Below, in pieces: positions 17,246 to 25,622 of a DNA stretch of 46,057 bases (the first letter of the stretch is position 1; each line of letters begins with the position of its first letter). This DNA comes from Oscillospiraceae bacterium. GTDB taxonomy: Bacteria > Bacillota > Clostridia > Oscillospirales > CAG-272. Below the pieces are notes generated by a model. That model was not told the origin of the DNA. It did not search any database and saw only the letters and a program-made list of their open reading frames with translations. The position numbers and the translations under genes are program-made. The stretch spans positions 1-46,057 of the forward strand of contig SVTO01000019.1 of the NCBI GenBank assembly GCA_015063745.1, read 5' to 3'.

Positions 17246-19519
17246 ATGTCTGTATTTGATTCCTATTCCCCTTTCATCCGCGAATTCATCTATGCGCGTG
17301 GCTGGGATCAGCTCAGTGAAATTCAGGTTTCCGCAGCGGATATTCTGTTTCATACGGATCACAACCTCCTGCTCCCTTCCCAGACGGCATCGGGAAAGAC
17401 CGAAGCGGCCTTTTTCCCCATTCTGTCGGAATTCTATGAGGATATGCCCCGATCCGTTGGGGTAATCTACATTGCGCCGCTGAAATCCCTGATCAACGAC
17501 CAGTTCGTACGGATCACGGAGCTGTGCAACGAAACGGGAATTCCCGTATATCACTGGCACGGGGATGTGGCGGCTTCTCACAAAAACAAGGTTATGAAGG
17601 ACCCCAAGGGGATTCTGCAGATCACGCCGGAATCCCTTGAGGGTATGCTCATTCACCGCAACAGCGATCTGCTCCGTCTCTTCGGTGATCTGCGGTACAT
17701 CATCATCGACGAGATCCACACCCTGACCGGCACCGACCGCGGCAATCAGATCCTCTGTCAGCTGGCCAGACTGCGGGAACGCACCGGTGTCTCTCCCAGA
17801 CGCATCGGTCTGTCGGCCACCATCGGGGATATGGACCGGGCGGCGGCATGGCTGGGTGCGGCAAGCGGACGGGAAACGGTTGTTCCCGAGATCACCCCGG
17901 CGAAAATCCGCTGGCGGCTCGGTATGGAGCATTTCTACATCAAGGAAAAGGATGTGGCGGAAATTCCCTCAGCGGAAAACGCCGGGAATGATGCCATTTC
18001 GCTGGATTTGGGATATGAATATATTTACGACTGTACCCGGGACAGAAAAGCGATCGTGTTTTCCAATTCCCGTGAAGAAACCGAATATGTGACCGCCACG
18101 CTCAGACAGATTGCGGAACGCCGGGGAGAACCGGATGTATTTCTCATCCACCACGGTTTTCTCTCCGCCTCCATCAGAGAAGAAGCGGAAATGCGGATGA
18201 AGGATGACGATCTGCGGCACGTGGTCTGCGCTACGGTCACCATGGAGCTGGGTATCGACATCGGCAGGCTGGAAAGAGTCATCCAGTCCGGTGCGCCCAA
18301 TACCGTTTCCTCCTTTCTGCAGAGACTGGGCCGAAGCGGCAGACGGGGCGATCCGCCGGAAATGATGATGGTATTCAGAGAAGAAAATCCCCTGCCCAAC
18401 ACGCCCCTGCCCCAGCTGATCCCGTGGGAACTGCTGAAAGCCATTGCGGTGGTGCAGCTCTACATTGAGGAACGCTTTATCGAACCGCCGAACATCCGCA
18501 AACAGCCCTACAGTCTCATGTTCCAGCAGACTCTGTCCGTTCTGGCTGCTGCCGGTGCGCTGACTCCTGCGGCTCTGGCGGAAAGAGTTATGGCGCTGCC
18601 GCCTTTTCAATATGTGACCAAAGAGGATTACAAGACCCTGATGCTGTCCATGATCCAGAACGACTGGCTGGAAATGACGGAAGAGAGAGAACTGATCCTC
18701 GGCCTGCGGGGCGAGAGACTGGTGAACTCCTTCAAGTTCTATGCGGTGTTCAAGGATACGGACGATTATACGGTACGCTGTGAATCCGACGAGATCGGGA
18801 TTCTCAACAGTCCTCCGCCGGTGGGAGACCGGTTCGCGCTGGCCGGACGGGTTTGGGAAGTGGAGGATCTGGATCTGCCCAGACATCTGATTTATGTAAA
18901 ACCCGTGAAGGGCAAAATGGAGGTGGCCTGGCCGGGTGATTACGGTGAGGTACACACCAGAATCCTGGAACGGATGCGGCAGGTGCTAAGAGAAGATACC
19001 GAATATCCCTACCTGAAGGAAGGGGCGCTGAAGCGTCTGCGGGTGGCAAGAGCCCTTGCACGCAGTACGGGACTGTGCGATCACTCCATTCTGCGGCTGG
19101 GCGGCTATACCTGGGCCCTGTTCCCCTGGCTGGGTACCCGTTCCTTCCGCACGCTGAGACGGTATCTGGTGCGCAATGCCGGTGCTTTCCGTCTGTCCGG
19201 GCTGGAATTTGAGGGATGCCACTACATGACCTTCAAGCTGGAAGGCGGAAACGGTGACGATCTGATCCGGATGCTTGCCGAAAAGACGGCGGCGGAAGGG
19301 GTGGATCTGGAATCCTTAATCGGCGAAACGGAAGCGCCTGTTTTTGAAAAGTATGACGAATTCATTCCCTCAGCCCTTCTGCGCAAGGCGTACCGGGACG
19401 ACAAGCTCCGCAGTGACGAGATGATCCCCCGTCTGGCCCAGATCGCATCCGAAGGCCGTGCCCCCCGTGCGGCAGACCCGGCGGATATGGAAGAGGTTAT
19501 GGAAACTTTTGAACATTAA
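17246..19519 (+). CDS. Lhr/BrxHI-like superfamily 2 helicase
   Basis: A 757-residue DExH helicase. Motif I is PSQTASGKTEA (about residues 45-55), Ia YIAPLKSLIND, II DEIH (155-158), III GLSATIGD, IV IVFSNSREETEY, V CATVTMELGIDIG, and VI QRLGRSGRRGD (about 358-368). The C-terminal 300 residues contain a winged-helix region and an extra domain as in Lhr-type enzymes, which are about twice this length in their long form. ATG at 17246 with AGGAGG. The gap from the ATPase gene is 23 bp. The likely role is ATP-driven DNA or RNA strand separation within the same complex. Confidence 0.9.
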   Translation: MSVFDSYSPFIREFIYARGWDQLSEIQVSAADILFHTDHNLLLPSQTASGKTEAAFFPILSEFYEDMPRSVGVIYIAPLKSLINDQFVRITELCNETGIPVYHWHGDVAASHKNKVMKDPKGILQITPESLEGMLIHRNSDLLRLFGDLRYIIIDEIHTLTGTDRGNQILCQLARLRERTGVSPRRIGLSATIGDMDRAAAWLGAASGRETVVPEITPAKIRWRLGMEHFYIKEKDVAEIPSAENAGNDAISLDLGYEYIYDCTRDRKAIVFSNSREETEYVTATLRQIAERRGEPDVFLIHHGFLSASIREEAEMRMKDDDLRHVVCATVTMELGIDIGRLERVIQSGAPNTVSSFLQRLGRSGRRGDPPEMMMVFREENPLPNTPLPQLIPWELLKAIAVVQLYIEERFIEPPNIRKQPYSLMFQQTLSVLAAAGALTPAALAERVMALPPFQYVTKEDYKTLMLSMIQNDWLEMTEERELILGLRGERLVNSFKFYAVFKDTDDYTVRCESDEIGILNSPPPVGDRFALAGRVWEVEDLDLPRHLIYVKPVKGKMEVAWPGDYGEVHTRILERMRQVLREDTEYPYLKEGALKRLRVARALARSTGLCDHSILRLGGYTWALFPWLGTRSFRTLRRYLVRNAGAFRLSGLEFEGCHYMTFKLEGGNGDDLIRMLAEKTAAEGVDLESLIGETEAPVFEKYDEFIPSALLRKAYRDDKLRSDEMIPRLAQIASEGRAPRAADPADMEEVMETFEH

Positions 19520-19530
19520 AGGAATATTGT

Positions 19531-22359
19531 ATGCCTGAAAATATTGTGATTCGCGGTGCGCGGATGAATAACTTAAAAAATGTGGATGTGACCATTCCCA
19601 GGGACAAGTTGGTGGTTATGACCGGTCTGTCCGGCTCGGGAAAGTCCTCCCTTGCCTTCGACACCCTGTATGCCGAGGGCCACAGACGCTTTGTGGAATC
19701 CCTGTCCTCCTATGCCCGCATGTTCCTCGGACAGCTGGACAAGCCGGATATCGATTCCATCGAAGGGCTCTCCCCCGCCATTTCCATTGACCAGAAAACC
19801 ACCTCCAAAAACCCCCGCTCCACTGTGGGAACCGTTACGGAAATCTACGACTATCTCCGTCTGCTGTATGCCCGTCTGGGTGTGCCCCATTGTCCCGTAT
19901 GCGGCAAGGAGATCCGCCAGACCACCACGGAAACCATCATTGACAAGATCATGGAAATGCCCGAGGGGGAACGGCTGATGATCCTTGCGCCGGTTGTACG
20001 CGGCAAAAAGGGCCGGCATGAGAAGGTTTTTGCGGATGCGAGAAAGAACGGTTATGTCCGTGTCCGTGCGGATGGAATTTTATATGATCTGAACGAAGAA
20101 GTGGAGCTGGACAAGAACAAGAAGCACTCCATTGAGCTGGTCATTGACCGTATTGTCATCAAGCCCGACATCCGTACCCGTGTATCCGACTCCGTGGAAT
20201 GTGCCCTGCGGGAAGCCGACGGGTTTGTATTGTGCGTGACCATGCCCAGAGAAGGTACGGGAACGGAAATTGAGTTTTCCACCAATTACGCCTGTGTGGA
20301 TCATGGGATCAGCTTCGGGGAACTGGAACCGAGAATGTTCTCCTTCAATAATCCCTTCGGTGCCTGTCCCCGCTGCGCCGGACTTGGCGTTATGCGCTCT
20401 GCCACAGCGGATAAGATCCTGCCCGACACTTCCCTTTCCCTGGATGACGGTGCTATCTGTGTCAACGGCTTCAAAACCCTGACGGAGGACAGCTGGAACG
20501 GTCCCGTCATCGCTGCGGTGATCGAGCCTCTGGGGGCAAATCTCCATATGCCCATCCGGGATTTCCCGCCGGCGGCACTGGATGCCCTCATGAACGGCTG
20601 GCCCACGCCCGTTACCGCTACCCGGTATTTCGGCAACCGTTCCCAGACCCAGACCTTATATTTCTCCGGTCTGATCAAGATGATCGAGGAACGTGCCCAG
20701 CCGGGTGCTTTCAATGCGGAATACTACGAACAGTTCCTCACCGATACCGCCTGTCCCGAATGTCACGGAGCCAGACTGAACAAGGAAGCGATTTCCGTTA
20801 CGGTGGGCGGCTTGAATATTGCACAGTTCTGCGCACTTTCCATTACGGAAGCCCTCGATTTTGTGAATTCCCTTACCTTTACCGATACGGAAATGACCAT
20901 CGCCAGAGAGATCCTCAAGGAACTGCGCAGCCGTCTCGGATTTCTGGCCAGCGTGGGACTGGAATACCTTACCCTGTCCCGCAGCTCCGGTACACTTTCC
21001 GGCGGCGAAGCACAGCGTATCCGGCTGGCCACACAGATCGGTTCCAGTCTGGCGGGGGTTCTGTATATTCTGGACGAGCCTTCCATCGGTCTGCATCAGA
21101 GGGACAACACCAAGCTGATCGCCACCCTGAAAAAACTCCGTGATCAGGGCAACAGCGTGATTGTGGTGGAACATGACGAAGAAACTATGGCTGCGGCGGA
21201 CTATCTGGTAGATATCGGTCCCGGTGCGGGTATACACGGCGGTCAGATCATTGCCTGCGGTACCCCGGAAGAGGTTGCCGCCAACACCGATTCCCTGACC
21301 GGGGATTATCTCTCGGGTCGCAAGAAGATTGCCGTACCCAAGGTACGCCGTGCCGGAAACGGAAACTGGCTGAAAATCGTCGGGGCACGTGAGAACAATC
21401 TGAAAAACATCGACGTTTCCATTCCCCTTGGGATGTTTGTCTGTGTCACCGGTGTTTCCGGTTCCGGGAAATCGTCCCTGATCAACAGTATTCTCTACCG
21501 TGTTCTCGCCCATGATCTGAACCGTGCCATCACCTATCCCGGTGCACACACACGGATCGAGGGGGAAGAGCATCTGGACAAGATCATCGCCATCGACCAG
21601 AGTCCCATCGGACGTACGCCCCGTTCCAATCCGGCAACCTATACGGGATTGTTCAACGATATCCGCAATCTCTTCGCCTCCACGCCTTCCGCCAAGCTCC
21701 GCGGCTACAATGCGGGACGGTTTTCCTTCAACACCAAAGGGGGCCGGTGCGAAGCCTGTGAAGGGGACGGCGTGAAGCGGATCGAAATGCATTTTCTCTC
21801 CGACGTTTATGTGACCTGCGATGTGTGCAAGGGCAAACGGTACAACAGAGAGACGCTGGAAGTAAAGTATAAGGAAAAGACCATTGCGGATGTACTGGAT
21901 ATGACAGCGGAAGAGGGAGCGGCGTTCTTCTCGGAAATTCCGAAAATCGCCTCCCGTCTGCGGCTTCTGTGCGATGTGGGACTGGGATATGTGAAGATCG
22001 GTCAGTCCTCCACCACCCTGTCTGGCGGGGAAGCCCAGAGAGTGAAGCTGGCGACGGAACTGTCCAAACGGCAGACCGGCCGGACCATCTACATTCTGGA
22101 CGAACCCACCACGGGTCTGCACACGGCGGATGTGGAGAAGCTGATCTCTGTACTGAACCGGCTGGTGGAACAGGGCAATTCGGTTGTGGTGATCGAGCAC
22201 AATCTGGATATGATCAAGACTGCGGATTATATCATCGACATGGGTCCCGAGGGCGGGGACAAGGGCGGTACGGTACTCGCCTGCGGTACGCCTGAGGAGA
22301 TCTGTGACGTACCGGGTTCCTGGACGGGTGTCTATCTGAAGGACAAGCTTGGAATATGA
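19531..22359 (+). CDS. uvrA: Excinuclease ABC subunit A (UvrA)
   Basis: A 942-residue DNA-damage recognition ATPase of nucleotide excision repair; with UvrB it scans DNA and loads the repair complex. Two ABC modules are present: Walker [10 protein letters not shown] (about residue 31) and GVSGSGKSS (about residue 640), with signatures LSGGEAQRI and LSGGEAQRV. Zn-finger cysteine pairs are in CPVCGKE, CPRCAG/CPECHG and [15 protein letters not shown]. Length matches the family. It starts 11 bp after the helicase stop with AAAGGA, with no promoter between, so it is part of the TerB/ATPase/helicase transcript. uvrA usually pairs with uvrB; this context is unusual. Confidence 0.97.
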   Translation: MPENIVIRGARMNNLKNVDVTIPRDKLVVMTGLSGSGKSSLAFDTLYAEGHRRFVESLSSYARMFLGQLDKPDIDSIEGLSPAISIDQKTTSKNPRSTVGTVTEIYDYLRLLYARLGVPHCPVCGKEIRQTTTETIIDKIMEMPEGERLMILAPVVRGKKGRHEKVFADARKNGYVRVRADGILYDLNEEVELDKNKKHSIELVIDRIVIKPDIRTRVSDSVECALREADGFVLCVTMPREGTGTEIEFSTNYACVDHGISFGELEPRMFSFNNPFGACPRCAGLGVMRSATADKILPDTSLSLDDGAICVNGFKTLTEDSWNGPVIAAVIEPLGANLHMPIRDFPPAALDALMNGWPTPVTATRYFGNRSQTQTLYFSGLIKMIEERAQPGAFNAEYYEQFLTDTACPECHGARLNKEAISVTVGGLNIAQFCALSITEALDFVNSLTFTDTEMTIAREILKELRSRLGFLASVGLEYLTLSRSSGTLSGGEAQRIRLATQIGSSLAGVLYILDEPSIGLHQRDNTKLIATLKKLRDQGNSVIVVEHDEETMAAADYLVDIGPGAGIHGGQIIACGTPEEVAANTDSLTGDYLSGRKKIAVPKVRRAGNGNWLKIVGARENNLKNIDVSIPLGMFVCVTGVSGSGKSSLINSILYRVLAHDLNRAITYPGAHTRIEGEEHLDKIIAIDQSPIGRTPRSNPATYTGLFNDIRNLFASTPSAKLRGYNAGRFSFNTKGGRCEACEGDGVKRIEMHFLSDVYVTCDVCKGKRYNRETLEVKYKEKTIADVLDMTAEEGAAFFSEIPKIASRLRLLCDVGLGYVKIGQSSTTLSGGEAQRVKLATELSKRQTGRTIYILDEPTTGLHTADVEKLISVLNRLVEQGNSVVVIEHNLDMIKTADYIIDMGPEGGDKGGTVLACGTPEEICDVPGSWTGVYLKDKLGI

Positions 22360-22368
22360 TTTTTTGCG

Positions 22369-22397
22369 GCGGGCGGCTTTCGGGCTGTCCGCTGTTT
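22369..22397 (+). terminator. Intrinsic terminator after uvrA
   Basis: GCGGGCGGCT (22369-22378), a TTCG loop, and GGCTGTCCGC (22383-22392) form a 10-bp stem with three G-U pairs, followed by a short T-run. Confidence 0.65.
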
Positions 22398-22485
22398 TAC
22401 CGTTTCCTGCGGCTTGGGATATTTTATCGTTACTGTGCATAAAAATACAAAACACACATCGGATAAAAAATTATAAGATTCCCAC

Positions 22486-22514
22486 TTGACACCGGAAGCA
22501 GATTGTGGTATACT
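22486..22514 (+). promoter_or_regulatory. Promoter of the T-box transcript
   Basis: Consensus TTGACA (22486-22491), 17-bp spacer, TATACT (22509-22514). Transcription would begin near 22521, just before the T-box Stem I. Confidence 0.8.
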
Positions 22515-22538
22515 ATGTACCATGATACAGAAATGCAA

Positions 22539-22838
22539 TGACTGGGGAAAACCCATCGGATGAAAGTCTTCAGAGAGTTGTCGTTTGGTGCAAGACAGCG
22601 GCTGGTTTCGATGATCTCACCCCACAGCAGTCATCCGAACACTCATTCCCCCCGTATTCTTTGTGGGTTGATGGGTCAGTAGACATGAACGGCATCCTAC
22701 CGTTATCCGGGAAAGGCATCGTGTTGTGCCTGTTTAAGTGGGTATTTCATTTACCAAACAGAGTGGTACCACGGAAGTTTTGTTCGCTTTCGTCTCTGTC
22801 AGAATCTTGTCTGGCGGGATGGAGCGTTTTTTGTTTTT
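22539..22838 (+). promoter_or_regulatory. T-box leader, probably leucine-specific
   Basis: A tRNA-sensing transcriptional attenuator. Stem I begins with TGACTG (22539-22544), pairing perfectly with CAGTCA (22628-22633), then GGG with CCC. It contains AGAGAG (22572-22577) and the distal loop TTTGGTGCAA. The canonical T-box AGAGTGGTACCACG is at 22760-22773 (12 of 14 match the consensus AGGGTGGNACCGCG). CAGAG and CTCTG (about 22759 and 22794) form the antiterminator helix; CGTCTCTG can instead pair with GGATGGAG before T6-G-T5. The specifier loop (22614-22619, ATCTCA) flanked by CGATG/CATCG and CCCC suggests specifier CTC then A, i.e. Leu. UGGU pairs with a discriminator A, consistent with tRNA-Leu. 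The specifier call is by eye. Confidence 0.85.
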
Positions 22839-22880
22839 CTGTATTTTCATACATTTTTATTCTGAAAGGACACAAACCGT

Positions 22881-25415
22881 ATGAAACTCTCTTTCTCCAC
22901 ATTGGGTTGTCCCGATTTCGCCTGGACGGATATTTATACGCTGGCCAAGGACTTCGGCTTCCACGGCATTGAGGTACGCGGACTGGGTAACGATATTTTC
23001 TCCGTTCACGCTTCCCCCTTCCTCCCCGAAAACATCGAAAACACCAAAGCGACCCTGAAGCAGCTGAAGCTGGAAATCTGCTGTCTCTCTTCCGGATGTG
23101 CGCTCCGTTTCGCCGAAAAGCATGAGGAATCCATTGCGGAATTGAAAGAATACATCGCCCTGGCTGCAGCACTCGGTACGCCCTACATCCGTGTTCTGGG
23201 CGACCTGACCTCCGGTATCACCACCGATTTTCCCGACGAAAATGTCATCGAACCCATGAAAATTCTCGCCCCCATTGCCGAAGAAGCGGGCGTTATCCTC
23301 CTGATCGAAACCAACGGCGTATACTCCGACTCCGCCCGTCTGGCCGATGTTCTGGCACAGATCGGCAGCGACAGCGTGGGTGCGCTCTGGGACTGGAACC
23401 ATCCCTACCGCTTCAACGGCGAAATGCCCGAAACCACCATCAACAATCTGGGCGCCTATATCAAGCACTGCCACATCAAGGACTCCGTTATGAAGGACGG
23501 CAAGGTGGAATACCGTCTCGTAGGTGAAGGCGATCTGCCTCCCATGGCGGAATACATGAAGGCGCTCCGTTCTCTGAATTACGAAGGCTACATCTCCCTC
23601 GAATGGCTCAAGCAGTACGACCCCGAGCTGTCCGATGCGGGTATCGTATTCCCCCATTATGCGCACTTTATGTCCCAGTACCTCGGGCTGGATGACGGTA
23701 CCAAGAGACTGCAGAAGAACAAGCGGGGCGACGGTTACTTCGTATGGGAAAAGGACCAGTTGATCGACATGACTTTCCCCCAGGTGCTGGACCGTATGTG
23801 CGAAGAATTCCCGGATCAGTACGCTTTCCGGTTTACCGAATTTGACTATAACAGAACCTATCCCGAATTCCGGGAGGATGTGGATACCTTCGCCCGTGCG
23901 TTGATCTCCATGGGCGTGAAGCAGGGGGACCATGTGGCAATCTGGGCGACCAATGTACCCGCGTGGTTCATCACCTTCTGGGCAAGCGTAAAGATCGGTG
24001 CGGTTCTCGTTACCGTAAACACCGCCTACAAGATCCACGAGGCCGAATACCTGCTCCGTCAGTCCGACACCCATACGCTGGTTATGGTGGACGGTTACAA
24101 GGATTCCGACTATGTGTCCATCATCAAGGAACTGGTGCCCGAGCTGGAAGACAATGAAGAAGTTAAGCCCATCCACAGCCGCAAGCTTCCCTTCCTGCGC
24201 AACATCATCACCGTGGATTCCAAGCAGAAGGGCTGCTGGACATGGGATGAAGCTATGGCACAGGCCGAAAAGACCCCCATCGAAGCCGTTTACCGCCGTG
24301 CTGCGCTGATCAACAAGCATGATGTATGCAATATGCAGTACACCTCCGGCACCACCGGTTTCCCCAAGGGTGTTATGCTGACCCATTACAACATCGTCAA
24401 CGACGGTAAGGCCATCGGCGACCGTATGGATCTGTCCACTGCGGACCGTATGATGATTCAGGTACCCATGTTCCACTGTTTCGGCATGGTACTGGCGATG
24501 ACCGCTTCCATGACCCACGGCGTGACCATGTCCCCCATCTCCGCCTTCTCTCCCAGAAAGGGTCTGCACTGCATCAACAAGGAAAAGATCACCTGCTTCC
24601 ACGGCGTACCCACCATGTTTATCGCCATGCTGGGGCACGAGGACTTCCCCAAGACCGACTTCTCACATATGCGTACCGGTATCATGGCCGGCTCTCCCTG
24701 CCCCGTCAAGGTTATGGAGGAAGTGGTGGAAAAGATGCATATGAGCGAGATCACCATCGTGTACGGTCAGACCGAGGCTTCCCCCGGATGCACCCAGAGT
24801 TCCACCGACGACTCCATCGAAACCCGTGTCAATACGGTAGGCCGTGCTTTCTACGGTGTGGAATGTAAGATCGTGGATCCCGAAACCGGACTGGACTGCC
24901 CCGATAATGTGGACGGCGAATTCGTGGCCAGAGGCTACAACATCATGAAGGGCTACTACAAAATGCCCGCCGCCACAGCTGCCGCCATCGACAAGGACGG
25001 CTGGCTCCACACCGGAGACCTGGCAAGACGTCTGCCCGACGGCAACTACAAGATCACCGGCCGTATCAAGGACATGATCATCCGCGGCGGCGAAAACATT
25101 TACCCCAAGGAAATCGAAGACTTTATCTACACCCATCCCAAGGTATCCGACGTACAGGTTATCGGCGTGCCCGACAAGCAGTACGGTGAAGAAATCATGG
25201 CGTGCGTAATCCTGAAGCCCGATGTGGAATGTACCGCCGAGGAAATCAAGCAGTACGTTCTGGATCACATGGCCAAGCACAAGACCCCCCGGTATGTTGT
25301 ATTCGTGGACAGCTTCCCCATGAACGCTGCCGGCAAGATTCTGAAATACAAGATGCGCGAGGATGCAAAGAAGCTGCCCGAATTCAAAGAAGCTGCCAAT
25401 ATTGTTACTGCATAA
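22881..25415 (+). CDS. Sugar isomerase/epimerase fused to AMP-forming acyl-CoA synthetase
   Basis: An 844-residue fusion. Residues 1 to about 270 form an AP-endonuclease-2/xylose-isomerase-type TIM barrel with the usual metal ligands (VILLIETNG, DWNHP, HCHIKD, ISLEW), so it looks catalytic. Residues about 290-844 form an adenylate-forming ligase: P-loop YTSGTTGFPKG (487-497), YGQTEASPG, WLHTGDLARR, GRIKDMIIRGGENIYP, and the C-terminal GKILKYKMRE with the catalytic Lys. It is continuous with no stop or frameshift at the joint. ATG at 22881 follows GAAAGGA. The ligase would activate a carboxylic acid as an acyl-AMP and then acyl-CoA. A T-box controls it, which is unusual for this family and hints at a branched-chain acid substrate. 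The isomerase substrate is unknown. Confidence 0.9.
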   Translation: MKLSFSTLGCPDFAWTDIYTLAKDFGFHGIEVRGLGNDIFSVHASPFLPENIENTKATLKQLKLEICCLSSGCALRFAEKHEESIAELKEYIALAAALGTPYIRVLGDLTSGITTDFPDENVIEPMKILAPIAEEAGVILLIETNGVYSDSARLADVLAQIGSDSVGALWDWNHPYRFNGEMPETTINNLGAYIKHCHIKDSVMKDGKVEYRLVGEGDLPPMAEYMKALRSLNYEGYISLEWLKQYDPELSDAGIVFPHYAHFMSQYLGLDDGTKRLQKNKRGDGYFVWEKDQLIDMTFPQVLDRMCEEFPDQYAFRFTEFDYNRTYPEFREDVDTFARALISMGVKQGDHVAIWATNVPAWFITFWASVKIGAVLVTVNTAYKIHEAEYLLRQSDTHTLVMVDGYKDSDYVSIIKELVPELEDNEEVKPIHSRKLPFLRNIITVDSKQKGCWTWDEAMAQAEKTPIEAVYRRAALINKHDVCNMQYTSGTTGFPKGVMLTHYNIVNDGKAIGDRMDLSTADRMMIQVPMFHCFGMVLAMTASMTHGVTMSPISAFSPRKGLHCINKEKITCFHGVPTMFIAMLGHEDFPKTDFSHMRTGIMAGSPCPVKVMEEVVEKMHMSEITIVYGQTEASPGCTQSSTDDSIETRVNTVGRAFYGVECKIVDPETGLDCPDNVDGEFVARGYNIMKGYYKMPAATAAAIDKDGWLHTGDLARRLPDGNYKITGRIKDMIIRGGENIYPKEIEDFIYTHPKVSDVQVIGVPDKQYGEEIMACVILKPDVECTAEEIKQYVLDHMAKHKTPRYVVFVDSFPMNAAGKILKYKMREDAKKLPEFKEAANIVTA

Positions 25416-25440
25416 ATACTACAACAAAATACCACAGATA

Positions 25441-25473
25441 AAACGGAGATTACATACACATCTCCGTTTTTTT
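25441..25473 (+). terminator. Intrinsic terminator after the fusion gene
   Basis: AAACGGAGAT...ATCTCCGTTTTTTT forms an 8-9 bp stem with a T7 tail, 25 bp after the stop codon. Confidence 0.85.
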
Positions 25474-25622
25474 GTAAAAATAAGGTTTTTAACAAAAAAG
25501 GTCAAAAAAGTCATATAAAAACCGCATAAAACGCATTTATTTGTATTATTATATACAATTCTTTTTGGTTCATTTATAGTATACTATATATTGGGATAAA
25601 ACAATCAGATGAGGAGGACTAT

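Noticed and set aside
13987-19519. Canonical BREX system
   Set aside because: Only a BrxD-like ATPase and a BrxHI-like helicase are present; no PglZ, BrxA/B/L or methylase in the window.
20656-22455. 599-residue minus-strand ORF
   Set aside because: Antisense to uvrA, whose ABC motifs fix the true frame.
22538-22972. 144-residue ORF over the T-box leader
   Set aside because: It is the RNA leader read as protein; T-box motifs explain the sequence better.
22857-24638. 593-residue minus-strand ORF
   Set aside because: Antisense to the isomerase/ligase fusion; no motifs.
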